A stretch of 64,000 nucleotides of DNA from Desulfofundulus thermobenzoicus (GCF_009428905.1 NZ_WHYR01000009.1:1-64000); one strand, 5' to 3'. Positions 46,491 through 56,407 are shown, counted from the first letter of the stretch. Notes: generated by a model from the sequence alone, not told the origin. Numbers and translations are program-made.

Positions 46491-47521
46491 ATGCCGGCCA
46501 CCTGCCTGCCCGCCCGGCGGGTGAAGGCCACCAGGTGCTCCAGTCGATCCCTGGCGGCGCCGCTGTCGATGCTTCCGGCAGCCGTGGCCAGGGCGCTGGA
46601 AAGGTCCCCGGCTCTGCCCGCCGCCAGCAGCCCCAGGGCGGCGTTTAAAATTACCGCGTCCCGCTGCGGTCCGGGCATTCCCTGCAGTATTTCCCCGATC
46701 ATGGCGGCGTTCTGCTCCGGAGTGCCGCCGGACAGGGCCTGCACCGGGTACCGGGAGAAACCGTAATCCGCCGGGTCCAGGGTATATTCCCGCACTTCTT
46801 CGCCCTGTACCTCGGCCACCACCGCCGGCCCGGCCAGGGAAATTTCGTCCAGCCCGCCGGCACCGTGAACCACAAAAGCCCGCCGCACGCCCAGCCGGGA
46901 GAGCACCCGGGCCACCCGGGGGACCAGATCCACGCTGTAGACCCCCACCACCTGGGCCGATGCCCCCGCCGGGTTGGTTAAGGGGCCCAGAATGTTAAAC
47001 ACCGTGCGGATGCCGATTTCCCGCCGGGGTCCCGCGGCATGCTTCATGGCTTTGTGCAGTGCCGGGGCAAACAGAAAGGCGATGCCCACCCGGTCCAGGC
47101 ATTCCGCCATGGCCGCCGGGGACAGGTCCAGGTTCACCCCCAGGGCTTCCAGCACATCGGCCGACCCGCAGCGGCTGGATACGGAGCGGTTGCCGTGTTT
47201 GGCCACCGGCACCCCGGCCCCGGCCAGCACCAGGGCCGCTGCGGTGGAAATGTTAAAGGTATTGGCCCCGTCTCCGCCGGTGCCGCAGGTGTCCACCAGC
47301 ACCGGGTGGCCGGAACGCACCGGGGTGGCGTGCCGGCGCATGGTCCGGGCAAAGCCGGTGATTTCCTCCACCGTTTCCCCCTTCAGGCGCATGGCCGTAA
47401 GCAGGGCGGCGATCTGGGCCGGGCTGGCCTGCCCGGTCATGATCTCGTCCATCACCTGTTCCGCCTCGGCCTCGCTCAAGTTTTCACCACCAACCACCCG
47501 GTTGATTGCTTCCCTGATCAT
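46487..47521 (-). CDS. trpD: Anthranilate phosphoribosyltransferase
   Basis: 344 residues. DTCGTGGDGANTFNISTAAALVLAGAGVPVAKHGNRSVSSRCGSADVLEALG contains the PRPP site (quoted in pieces by position 75-125), with FLFAPALHKAMKHAAGPRREIGIRT and NILGPLTNPAGA later. It joins anthranilate to PRPP. GGAGAG precedes the ATG. Overlaps trpC by four bases. Confidence 0.97.
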   Translation of the reverse strand: MIREAINRVVGGENLSEAEAEQVMDEIMTGQASPAQIAALLTAMRLKGETVEEITGFARTMRRHATPVRSGHPVLVDTCGTGGDGANTFNISTAAALVLAGAGVPVAKHGNRSVSSRCGSADVLEALGVNLDLSPAAMAECLDRVGIAFLFAPALHKAMKHAAGPRREIGIRTVFNILGPLTNPAGASAQVVGVYSVDLVPRVARVLSRLGVRRAFVVHGAGGLDEISLAGPAVVAEVQGEEVREYTLDPADYGFSRYPVQALSGGTPEQNAAMIGEILQGMPGPQRDAVILNAALGLLAAGRAGDLSSALATAAGSIDSGAARDRLEHLVAFTRRAGRQVAGI

Positions 47522-47574
47522 CTCTACTCATCTCTCCTCCGCTAAAATGTGTGTCAGTGTGTCAGTGCAGCAGT

Positions 47575-47645
47575 GTGTCAGGGGACGGTTCTTTGACACA
47601 CTTTTGTGACAAGGAACCGTCCCCTGTCACAGTCCCCTGTCACAC
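47575..47645. repeat. Palindromic repeat with GGGGACGGTTC arms
   Basis: AGGGGACGGTTC and GAACCGTCCCCT form 12-bp arms around a 22-base spacer, flanked by several GTGTCA/TGACAC half sites. It separates trpD from trpG and touches the trpG stop. Repeats of this kind in many bacteria are associated with REP-type Y1 transposases; none is encoded here. Confidence 0.7.
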
Positions 47646-48281
47646 AGTCCACCGGCCGCCGTTAAGGCGCAGGAAGTTGGCCAGCAGTTCCATCCCGTGC
47701 TCCGTGAGGATGGACTCGGGGTGGAACTGCACCCCTTCCACGGTAAACTCCCGGTGGCGCAGGCCCATGATTTCCCCTTCCGCCGTCCAGGCGCTGATTT
47801 CCAAACAGGCGGGCAGGGTGTGCCGCTCCACCAGCAGGGAGTGGTAGCGGGTGGCGGTAAAGGGGGACGGCAGGCCTTGAAAAATGGTCCGGCCGTCGTG
47901 CCGGATGGCCGAGGTTTTGCCGTGCATCAGCCGTCCGGCCCGCACCACCCGGCCGCCGAAGACCTGGCCGATGGTCTGGTGGCCCAGGCAAACCCCCAGG
48001 ATGGGTATTTTCCCGGCCAGGTTACGTACCAGGGCCAGGGAAACACCCGCGCTGTCCGGGTTGCCGGGGCCGGGGGAAATAACCACATGGGTGGGCTGCA
48101 GTTCCTGGATTTCCTCCAGGGTGACCCGGTCGTTGCGCCTGACCTCCACGGTCACGTTAAGTTGTCCGAAATACTGCACCAGGTTGTAGGTAAAGGAGTC
48201 GTAGTTGTCAATCATCAGCAGTTTAACCGGCTGTTCTGCGGAAGGAAAAGGAAATGGCCTCTGAACCGCGGCAACAGACAT
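47640..48281 (-). CDS. trpG: Anthranilate synthase glutamine amidotransferase subunit
   Basis: 213 residues from ATG 48281 (AAGGGGGGG upstream); about 25 extra residues precede the usual [19 protein letters not shown] start. Oxyanion block [11 protein letters not shown], nucleophile Cys in [17 protein letters not shown], and the His-Glu pair near [10 protein letters not shown]. It supplies ammonia to TrpE (and could serve folate synthesis with a PabB). Confidence 0.95.
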   Translation of the reverse strand: MSVAAVQRPFPFPSAEQPVKLLMIDNYDSFTYNLVQYFGQLNVTVEVRRNDRVTLEEIQELQPTHVVISPGPGNPDSAGVSLALVRNLAGKIPILGVCLGHQTIGQVFGGRVVRAGRLMHGKTSAIRHDGRTIFQGLPSPFTATRYHSLLVERHTLPACLEISAWTAEGEIMGLRHREFTVEGVQFHPESILTEHGMELLANFLRLNGGRWTV

Positions 48282-48612
48282 CAAACCCCCCCTTGCCATC
48301 TTGCGGATTTGCCATCGTTACCATCATCGCGCTTTCTTACTTTTCTACCCAGTTTGTTACTATTACATCTCTAATGCTCGTTTGTGCCGGCGCCCCGGGA
48401 GCCGGTACTCAATAAAAGGTTTGTTTTACGAAGAAACTACTGTTCGCCGGGTCATATATTGTCATTCGGCAGTCATAGGACCGTTGAGTGCTAAACTCCA
48501 ACTTGCCGGGTGCCGTTTCCGGCTTTCCCCAATGTCGTTTCCTGTGAGTGCCGGGCCGTTCCCCGGGAATTAATCATACTGCTTTAATGAACATTTACAA
48601 GTACCCGGTTGG
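48282..48612. other. Unusually long gap inside the trp operon (trpE-trpG)
   Basis: 331 bp with no frame that looks coding in either direction. I saw no second TRAP-like GAG/UAG array and no strong terminator. Why the operon is interrupted here is unclear. Confidence 0.5.
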
Positions 48613-50409
<1,797 letters not shown>

Positions 50410-50433
50410 AGCCGTACCTCCGTTCAAAGACGC

Positions 50434-50481
50434 AAAAAAGCCGGCGCTCCAATGAAACGCCGGCGTAATAACAAAAACGCC
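50434..50481 (-). terminator. trp leader attenuator: terminator with overlapping antiterminator
   Basis: Terminator: stem GCCGGCG/CGCCGGC (50440-50446 with 50458-50464), 11-base loop, then TTTTTT right to left, 25 bp before trpE. Antiterminator: GGCGT (50477-50481) pairs with ACGCC (50462-50466); the two structures share 50462-50464 and exclude each other. Confidence 0.85.
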
Positions 50482-50533
50482 CTCGCCTCCACTGCAGCTA
50501 AACTCATGCTAAACTCCACTCATCTCAACTCTA
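50482..50533 (-). promoter_or_regulatory. TRAP (MtrB) RNA-binding site in the trp leader
   Basis: Reading right to left from 50531, ten triplets follow each other with two or three bases between: GAG, GAG, GAG, GAG, UAG, GAG, UAG, CAG, GAG, GAG. A UAG overlaps the first. TRAP is an 11-subunit ring that, with tryptophan bound, wraps RNA of 9-11 (G/U)AG repeats with exactly this spacing and so blocks antiterminator formation. The last triplet abuts the antiterminator arm. mtrB itself is not in the window. Confidence 0.85.
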
Positions 50534-50557
50534 CCGGTATGCTGTTTTCACAAACAT

Positions 50558-50587
50558 AAACTACCATAGCCGGGCTATGGATGTCAA
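50558..50587 (-). promoter_or_regulatory. trp operon promoter
   Basis: TTGACA (50582-50587) then TAGTTT (50558-50563) with an 18-bp spacer, right to left. It predicts a leader of about 140 bases containing the TRAP site and attenuator. Confidence 0.7.
50564..50580. promoter_or_regulatory. Palindromic operator inside the trp promoter spacer
   Basis: CCATAGCC-G-GGCTATGG, 8-bp perfect arms around one base, lying exactly between -35 and -10. This position suggests a repressor site, a second control layer on top of TRAP. Confidence 0.6.
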
Positions 50588-50689
50588 TACCTTTTCAGTA
50601 TCCCGGATACAAATTTTTGCTACCGGTTCGTTAGCTCCGGGGGTTGGCCGGTTTTCAACCGGAATCAAAAAGTGAGTGGTTCTATTCGA

Positions 50690-51130
50690 TTATTTTCCAT
50701 TATTTTCCGTCCCCTTTTCCACCAGCACCGGGCAGTGGGCGTGCCGCACCACATAGGTGGAAACGCTGCCCATCACCAGACGCTGAACGGCGCTCCAGCC
50801 ATGGGAGCCAACGATGATTAAGTCAAAATTTTCTTCCCGGGCAAAACGGACAATGGCCTCCCCCGTATGGCCGTAAATGATGTGAGTGGTTAAATGGACG
50901 TTCTTTCCCGCCGCCCTGGCCGCGGCCTTTTCCAGCTTTTCACTGTAAAAAGCCTTTGCCCCGGAAGCCATGTCGTCCACTTCCGACACCGTACCCGCAT
51001 AATCGGGCAGGTGTACGGCCGCCGCTGCATGGAGCTGGCCGCCACAGCAGCGGGCCAGCTCGATTCCCGCCGTCAGGGCTTTATTGGCATGGGGCGACCC
51101 GTCGTAAGCCACCAGTATTTTGCGGTACAT
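50690..51130 (-). CDS. Universal stress protein, UspA family
   Basis: 146 residues. ILVAYDGSPHANKALTAGIELA at the start and the ATP-binding G-x2-G-x9-G(S/T) motif in IIVGSHGWSAVQRLVMGSVSTYVV. UspA proteins protect under stress, often by nucleotide-dependent regulation. It follows the antiporter by 34 bp and should be co-transcribed from the fluoride riboswitch. ATG at 51130 behind GAGGTGAGG. Confidence 0.92.
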   Translation of the reverse strand: MYRKILVAYDGSPHANKALTAGIELARCCGGQLHAAAAVHLPDYAGTVSEVDDMASGAKAFYSEKLEKAAARAAGKNVHLTTHIIYGHTGEAIVRFAREENFDLIIVGSHGWSAVQRLVMGSVSTYVVRHAHCPVLVEKGTENNGK

Positions 51131-51164
51131 ACGCCTCACCTCATCGATAAAAAATTATAGAGGT

Positions 51165-52340
51165 TTATTCTTCCGTTGCTGCCGGCTGTGTTTTGCGTAT
51201 GGAAACTGCTTCCTTCATCGCCTCCGGCACCACCTGCGGCCGGAAGAAGGTCTGGGCGATGATGGTAGGAATAACTCCACTGGCTATCACCACCGTCACC
51301 AGGATGGTATATTGCTGCTGGTTGATCAGGTTGTGGCTCAACCCGAAGAGGGACGAGATGGTGCCGAAGGTGAGGCCGGTGGACATGAGCAATGTGGTAT
51401 ACATGCCGTCTTTGGGCGAATAACGGAACAGCCAGGTGAGGGGCCAGACTCCGACAAACTTGGCGGCCACCTTCACCAGCAGCAGGATCAGGATCAACCC
51501 CAGAGCCGCGCCCACCGCCGGCAGGGAGACAAAAAGCCCGGCCTTTAAGAAATAAAAGGGAGTGAGAAAGGCAAAGGCCGCCGCCCGGATGCGCTGCAGC
51601 AATTCCTTTTCCTGCTGGAAGAAGCCGGCCAGGGCCAGGCCCAGCAGGTAGGCAGGCAGCACCGCTTCGCTGTTGGCCTTGCCGGCCAGCCCGCCCAAAA
51701 GCAAAAGGGCAAAAAGCACATACTTGACCTCGATCTGGCCCACCCGGGCGCCGAACCGGTGCTGGAACCAGGGGGTGATTTTATACATCAGGAAGAGTAC
51801 AATTACCGTAGCCCCAATAAAGATCAGCATCCAGTAATCGTAATTGGCGAACAGCACCCCCAGGGCCAGTACCGTGCCCAGGTCGGTGATGAAACAGGCG
51901 GCCAGAATGATCTGCCCCAGCTGGGTTTCATTCAGGCGGGTCTCCACCATCACCGCATAAACAATGGCCACGGAAGTTGTGGAAAGGGCGATGCCGGCGA
52001 TCTGGGCCGCCTGCAAACTCCAGCCGGCTACGTAATAGGTATAGGCAAAAGTAGCCAGAAACGGGAACAAAAACGAGACCAGGCCCATGGAGGCGCTTTC
52101 CTTGAACTTGTTTTTAAGCACCGCCGGGTCCACCTCGGCCCCGGCCAGGAAGGTGAGGATGATTGCTCCCAGCCCGGCCAGGAAGTTCACCCACTCGTTT
52201 ACCGCCAGCCCCAGGAAATTGCCGCCTATCACTCCCACCATGATCTCCACCATGGCCACCGAAATGCCGGTGCGCACGGAGATCATGCCGGCCGCCAGCG
52301 CCAGTCCTACCCATGCGCTGGCCACCAACCACGTGTTCAA
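51165..52340 (-). CDS. CPA2-family cation:proton antiporter
   Basis: 391 residues, about 12-13 membrane segments, from TTG 52340 (AAAGGGGG upstream). Typical monovalent cation:proton antiporter blocks: GLGAIILTFLAGAEVDP, ALSTTSVAIVYAVMVE, AACFITDLGTVLALGVLFA (the Asp-containing ion site), LPAYLLGLALAGF, TPFYFLKAGLFVSL and LMSTGLTFGTISSLFGL. No RCK/TrkA domain. A fluoride riboswitch precedes it; antiporters of this type are among the gene families found under such switches, presumably exporting fluoride or restoring ion balance. Confidence 0.9.
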   Translation of the reverse strand: MNTWLVASAWVGLALAAGMISVRTGISVAMVEIMVGVIGGNFLGLAVNEWVNFLAGLGAIILTFLAGAEVDPAVLKNKFKESASMGLVSFLFPFLATFAYTYYVAGWSLQAAQIAGIALSTTSVAIVYAVMVETRLNETQLGQIILAACFITDLGTVLALGVLFANYDYWMLIFIGATVIVLFLMYKITPWFQHRFGARVGQIEVKYVLFALLLLGGLAGKANSEAVLPAYLLGLALAGFFQQEKELLQRIRAAAFAFLTPFYFLKAGLFVSLPAVGAALGLILILLLVKVAAKFVGVWPLTWLFRYSPKDGMYTTLLMSTGLTFGTISSLFGLSHNLINQQQYTILVTVVIASGVIPTIIAQTFFRPQVVPEAMKEAVSIRKTQPAATEE

Positions 52341-52370
52341 CTTTACTTCCCCCTTTCTTGCCCGAAATGG

Positions 52371-52460
52371 GCACAAATAAAGCCCCTACCAAAACTTCGC
52401 TTCGAATTTTGGTAGGAGCTATTAGCCGTACAGGCATTTGAGGCGAGCTCCATCGCCATG
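52371..52460 (-). promoter_or_regulatory. Fluoride riboswitch (crcB motif) with terminator, antiporter-uspA operon
   Basis: Aptamer reads right to left from 52457: GGCGATGGAGCTCGCC, a short linker, GGCTAATAGCTCCTACC. Loop GGAGCU can pair with AGCUCC, forming the required pseudoknot. The CTCCTACC end also starts a 14-bp terminator stem AGCTCCTACCAAAA/TTTTGGTAGGGGCT followed by TTTATTT. Ligand binding would favour the pseudoknot over the terminator and switch genes on. Confidence 0.93.
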
Positions 52461-52477
52461 ACGAACACCCAATGGTT

Positions 52478-52506
52478 ATTATAACCACAGATAAAACTCA
52501 TGTCAA
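52478..52506 (-). promoter_or_regulatory. Consensus sigma-A promoter for antiporter-uspA
   Basis: TTGACA, 17 bp, TATAAT reading right to left, ending about 20 bases before the riboswitch. Confidence 0.9.
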
Positions 52507-52790
52507 GGTTAAATCCCCTTCTGATACCTACTTAAAATTTTACACGACCGAAGAGATTGAACTATATTTCATAAGTTTTTGGGGACTGTTTGAGCATGAC
52601 TCCATTTTTTGGTTATTCCGGGTGGGTATGCCTTTGCAACCCGGGCCACTGCATCGCTACCAGTTCCAAGACGGGCAGAATCCGATTATGGTAAGGTCTT
52701 CGACCTCAAAGGTGGGTATGATATCTATACACACTATTGGGTAATTTTTCAGACCAACCATAAGTCTTAAGGTCTGGCCTTACCGGGAAA
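52507..52790. other. Gap with a possible gene fragment
   Basis: 284 bp. A forward frame from about 52600 to 52744 reads GGYAFATRA... KVFDLKGGYDIYTHYWVIFQ and stops, without a start; it looks like the end of a lost gene but matches no family I recognise. Confidence 0.35.
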
Positions 52791-53330
52791 TTAAGGTTTT
52801 TTTTGCATGGAATCTTCACATGTGAAAACCATATCGGCGAATTCATCGAGCCGGGTACGGCACTCCTGTAATAATTCTTTTGTTTTTTCCGCCAGGCTGG
52901 CCTGGAAAAAGTCTCTTTCCATAACCTTTTTCAACCATTTTTCCAGTTTAGCCAGATCCTCTTCATTTTCTTCCAGCTCGGCGTAAGTAAAATGCCGGCT
53001 TTCAGTTTCAGCTTCTATTTCCTTGAAAAAATCCTCGCAGCGGTCGATGATTTCCGCGTACTCTTCGTCCCGGGCCATATTGAATAATTTTATTATCCCT
53101 TCTGCAGGCGCCAGCAATGTTCCCCTGATCAGGAATGCCTCACCCCCGTAATCCTCGATCTCCTTCCACAACATCCTGAACTGTCTTTCGGTGTCACGCC
53201 CGTAAGGCAGGACACAGACGCCGTTTTGCAGGTAAACCGCCCCCAGGGACTTGATCCGGCGCCAGACCGCCGCCCGGTAACGGGACGGCTCGGAAGGTAT
53301 TTTATAAACGAGCAACAGCCATTCCTGCAT
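52791..53330 (-). CDS. ChrB N-terminal-domain protein
   Basis: 179 residues from ATG 53330 (AAGGAG upstream). MQEWLLLVYKIPSEPSRYRAAVWRRIKSLGAVYLQNGVCVLP and FLIRGTLL match the N-terminal domain of ChrB-type chromate-resistance proteins; the C-terminal half is a charged helical segment. In chromate systems ChrB is a regulator of the transporter ChrA, which is not present here. Its neighbour is an MFS transporter, as in several related genomes. Real substrate unknown. Confidence 0.75.
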   Translation of the reverse strand: MQEWLLLVYKIPSEPSRYRAAVWRRIKSLGAVYLQNGVCVLPYGRDTERQFRMLWKEIEDYGGEAFLIRGTLLAPAEGIIKLFNMARDEEYAEIIDRCEDFFKEIEAETESRHFTYAELEENEEDLAKLEKWLKKVMERDFFQASLAEKTKELLQECRTRLDEFADMVFTCEDSMQKKP

Positions 53331-53433
53331 CGACAACACTCCTTGAATACCTCTTTGACCATGTCCCTGCCGATACACGCATACCCTCGCGTTCCGCTGG
53401 GGATACACCCTGCGCTAAGGTGTGTTTCATGAT

Positions 53434-54603
53434 CTATACCCTTCCCTGTCTTAACGCCGGTTTCTCCCCGGACAGCACCACGGCTACGCCCAGAGCGGCC
53501 AGCAGTCCCATGATGCCGCCAAAATAAAAGGTGGCCGGCGCCCCGAAAAAATTCCACAGGGCGCCACCCAGCAGGGAGGCCGGCAATAGCCCCACTCCCA
53601 CCAGGGTGGCGTGCAGGCCGATCAAGGTGGCCTTTTGCTCCGGCGGAGCGATCTCCGCCACCAGCGCCTTTTCCACGCCCTCGGTGACTGCATTATAGAC
53701 GCCATACAGGGGAAAGAGCACCCAGAGGAACTGCCCTCGCTGGACCAGGGCAAAGCCCAGATAGACCAGACCGTAAAATACGTAACCCGCCACCAGCAAA
53801 ACCCGCCGTCCAATGCGGTCGGAAAGGGCGCCGGCCGGAAAGGAAACCACAGCGTAAACCAGGTTGAAGGCCAGATATAAAAGTATCACGTCCGGGGTGT
53901 TGAACCCCAGGTCATGGGCGCGCAAAAGGAGAAACTGGTTGGAGGAGTTTCCCAGGGCGAAAATAAAGACCACCACGAGAAATTTCTTTAACCGCGAATC
54001 CAGGCCGGACCAGGAAAGATCGAGTTTCTTGCCTATCTTACTGCTTTTTTCACCCGTTTCTTTGACCAAAAAAAGAATGCCCACTCCCAAGAACGCCGGC
54101 ACCAGCGACCAGGCAAAAACGGTATGGTAGCTGCCGTGATAGGAGGTAAAGAAATAATAGGCCAGAACCACCCCCGCAGCCGCTCCCAGGGTATCCAGCA
54201 TGCGGTGCAAACCGTATGCCCATCCCAACCTATCCCCGGGGGAGGATTCTGCAATCAGGGCGTCCCGGGGGGCGGTGCGCACCCCCTTGCCGAAACGGTC
54301 ACCGATTCTCCCCCACAGTACCCAGGTCCAGGAAGTGGAAAAAACGATCAGGATTTTCGCCAGTGCCGAGAGGCCATAGCCGCCTATGGCCGGCGCTTTC
54401 CGGCTTTGAAACCGGTCGGAATAATAACCGGAAAATACCTTCAGCAGGCTGGCCAGGCTTTCCGCCATCCCCTCGATGAGTCCCACAATGGCCGGCGTAG
54501 CCCCCAGCCGGTTGACCAGATAAATGGGTACCAGTGGATAAATCATCTCGCTGCTGATGTCGGTAAACAAACTGGTCAGACCCAGTAGAATGATATTGAT
54601 CAA
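53434..54603 (-). CDS. Major facilitator superfamily transporter
   Basis: 389 residues, 12 membrane helices, from TTG 54603 where GGAGG lies nine bases upstream (the ATG seven codons earlier has none). Opening LLGLTSLFTDISSEMIYPLVPIYL and the loop GRIGDRFGKGVRTAPRDALIAESS are typical of an MFS subfamily of uncharacterised efflux-type carriers. Likely operon with the ChrB-domain gene downstream. Confidence 0.85.
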   Translation of the reverse strand: MINIILLGLTSLFTDISSEMIYPLVPIYLVNRLGATPAIVGLIEGMAESLASLLKVFSGYYSDRFQSRKAPAIGGYGLSALAKILIVFSTSWTWVLWGRIGDRFGKGVRTAPRDALIAESSPGDRLGWAYGLHRMLDTLGAAAGVVLAYYFFTSYHGSYHTVFAWSLVPAFLGVGILFLVKETGEKSSKIGKKLDLSWSGLDSRLKKFLVVVFIFALGNSSNQFLLLRAHDLGFNTPDVILLYLAFNLVYAVVSFPAGALSDRIGRRVLLVAGYVFYGLVYLGFALVQRGQFLWVLFPLYGVYNAVTEGVEKALVAEIAPPEQKATLIGLHATLVGVGLLPASLLGGALWNFFGAPATFYFGGIMGLLAALGVAVVLSGEKPALRQGRV

Positions 54604-54819
54604 TAAACTAAACCTCCATTTCATCTGTTAACAATGCCGGGGACTTGTCCGGCCCCGTGATAAATGACTTAACATTAAATTCATCATTATTTCTATTTTC
54701 CCTGCTGAAAAATTAATTCGAGGTCCGCCCATCCTGATCCCAAAATCTTCTGACCATACAGCCGCCGTTACCGCCGCCAGTCGGGGCCATCATATAATAT
54801 TGCAACTTAAAACTACATT

Positions 54820-56001
54820 TCACACTGAAACTTTACTTTGAGTCTGTCTTCTTACTAGGAAAAAGAGTGGGATGGCAACGGATTCGGCAACCAGGCTGAA
54901 GGCAATGAGCAGGGGCAGCGATACGCTATAGAGGTAGCCAATCAATGCACTCCCCAGAAACCAGAAGATTCCATAACCAGCCGTGAAGAGGCCATACGCC
55001 GAAGCGCGCCTTTGCACCGGCACCATCAAGGCCACTGCGGCAGGGATGATTGACTCATGGACACCCATGCCCAGGCCCCAGAGGGCAATCCCGACAAGTG
55101 CCGCCCAGAAGCCCCCCAGAAACACCAGCGGAGCAAACAAGGCTGAGAGGATCGTTAAGGGAACCAGGATGATAATGCCAAACCGGTCAAAGAGGCGTCC
55201 AAAGAGCAGGGACCCTGCACCACTCACGCCCATCGCCACCGCGTAGAAGACCGGAATCATAGAAGGGGAGACAATGGACGTCTTCTCGAAGTGGTACGCC
55301 ATAACGGGAAAATCGGCGAATCCGGCGGCGACAAGCACTGCTCCCGCAAGATAAAGCCAAAACACACGAGGAAGACCCTTAGCCTCTATATTGGGAGGCG
55401 TACTTTCCAGATCCTCCGGATGGGGATAGGTCAATCGTGCGACAGCCAGGAGAGAAAGCATGACGAGTGCAGGGATGAGCAACACGGCAAAGGCCAACCG
55501 GTAATCCCCCCGGAAGGCCAGGACGACCGCGGCAGCCAGCGGGCCGAACAATGCTCCGAATTGATCAAGCGCTTCATGCACGCCAAAGGCCCAGCCATAT
55601 CCCATTTCCCTGGCGGCATGGGAGAGCATGACATCACGCGGTGGATTACGGGTCGCCCGGCCAAAGCGCTCCAGTATAATGAGCACGGCTGCCATCTGCC
55701 AGCTCCCTGCCAGAGCAAGCAACGGCACCGAGGCCATCTGGATAACATAACCAAAGATCGTAATTGGCCAAAATTTACCGGTCCTGTCGGCAAGCCCCCC
55801 CGAAACAAGGCGCCAGGCATACCCGAGGAGTTCACCAAATCCGGTAACGAAAGCAACCGTAAACGCACTGGCACCAAGTAAAGCCAGATATGGTCCGATT
55901 ATCCCTCGCGAAGCCTCATACGTAAAGTCCGCAAAAAAGCTCATGACGCCGATCAGCAGAACAAACTTAAGGGCTCTGGACTTCCTGGATGACGGTTTCA
56001 T
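54820..56001 (-). CDS. Major facilitator superfamily transporter, atypical codon use
   Basis: 393 residues, 12 membrane helices. FADFTYEASRGIIGPYLALLGAS and ERFGRATRNPPRDVMLSHAAREMGYG place it in a different MFS subfamily from its neighbour. Third-position GC is clearly lower and codon choice more even than in the flanking genes, suggesting transfer. The ATG is preceded by GGAAAGGTGGG, and an operator-like palindrome overlaps its promoter. Substrate unknown. Confidence 0.85.
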   Translation of the reverse strand: MKPSSRKSRALKFVLLIGVMSFFADFTYEASRGIIGPYLALLGASAFTVAFVTGFGELLGYAWRLVSGGLADRTGKFWPITIFGYVIQMASVPLLALAGSWQMAAVLIILERFGRATRNPPRDVMLSHAAREMGYGWAFGVHEALDQFGALFGPLAAAVVLAFRGDYRLAFAVLLIPALVMLSLLAVARLTYPHPEDLESTPPNIEAKGLPRVFWLYLAGAVLVAAGFADFPVMAYHFEKTSIVSPSMIPVFYAVAMGVSGAGSLLFGRLFDRFGIIILVPLTILSALFAPLVFLGGFWAALVGIALWGLGMGVHESIIPAAVALMVPVQRRASAYGLFTAGYGIFWFLGSALIGYLYSVSLPLLIAFSLVAESVAIPLFFLVRRQTQSKVSV

Positions 56002-56035
56002 CGCTTTCCCACCTTTCCTTTAAATATTCGTTACG

Positions 56036-56057
56036 ATTATACATGTAACAATTGTTA
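56036..56057 (-). promoter_or_regulatory. Promoter and operator of the second MFS gene
   Basis: Right-to-left TATAAT at 56036-56041; directly upstream the 12-bp palindrome TAACAATTGTTA (56046-56057). A second inverted pair GTTAC/GTAAC spans 56030-56049. Placement over the promoter suggests a repressor of the ArsR, MarR or TetR type; the regulator is not in the window. Confidence 0.55.
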
Positions 56058-56115
56058 TAATATATTTATCACATTTGTTGTTTTTTAGCAAGCCCCAAAA
56101 TTACTTTAATTCCTC

Positions 56116-56144
56116 TTGCCCGAGGAAACTTTTTAACATATAAT
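56116..56144 (+). promoter_or_regulatory. Sigma-A promoter for the fluoride-switch operon
   Basis: TTGCCC (56116-56121), 17 bp, TATAAT (56139-56144). The predicted start falls at the first bases of the riboswitch. Confidence 0.85.
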
Positions 56145-56150
56145 CTGATC

Positions 56151-56230
56151 AAGGCGATGGAGTTCGCCCCTTTGCCGTCGAACGGCTAATGACTCCTACC
56201 GTATTTTTTGCGGCGGGAGTTTTATTTTTC
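56151..56230 (+). promoter_or_regulatory. Fluoride riboswitch with terminator before a small protein and HEAT-repeat gene
   Basis: Aptamer: GGCGATGGAGTTCGCC from 56153, linker with GCCGTCGAACGGC, then TAATGACTCCTACC to 56200. Loop GGAGUU pairs with GACUCC. Terminator: ACTCC-TACCG with CGGCGGGAGT (56192-56220), then TTTTATTTTT. The mutually exclusive design is as in known fluoride ON switches. Confidence 0.93.
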
Positions 56231-56257
56231 TCTACAATTTTTAGGGAGGGGATGTCA

Positions 56258-56395
56258 ATGGATGCTTATAGCGCTCAGAAGATCCAGCTGCTTACCGCCG
56301 TCAACACACTGGCCGAACTGGTCAAAAGAAAAGAAAACCAATTTGCCGCCGAATTACTGCGCCGCTGGTATCCGATTGACACCCGCCTGTTTTAA
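56258..56395 (+). CDS. Unrecognised 45-residue protein under fluoride riboswitch
   Basis: MDAYSAQKIQLLTAVNTLAE followed by LVKRKENQFAAELLRRWYPIDTRLF. Predicted as two amphipathic helices with no signal peptide, membrane segment or Cys. AGGGAGG lies eight bases before the ATG at 56258; an ATG two codons earlier touches that site. First gene after the riboswitch and 12 bp before the HEAT-repeat gene, so the two should be made together in response to fluoride. No family recognised. Confidence 0.65.
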   Translation: MDAYSAQKIQLLTAVNTLAELVKRKENQFAAELLRRWYPIDTRLF

Positions 56396-56407
56396 GGAGG
56401 GAACTCC

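Noticed and set aside
50424-50507. 27-codon frame in the trp leader as a leader peptide
   Set aside because: It has no Trp codon, reads through the terminator, and its start and ribosome site are simply parts of the GAG/UAG array, which the TRAP site explains better.
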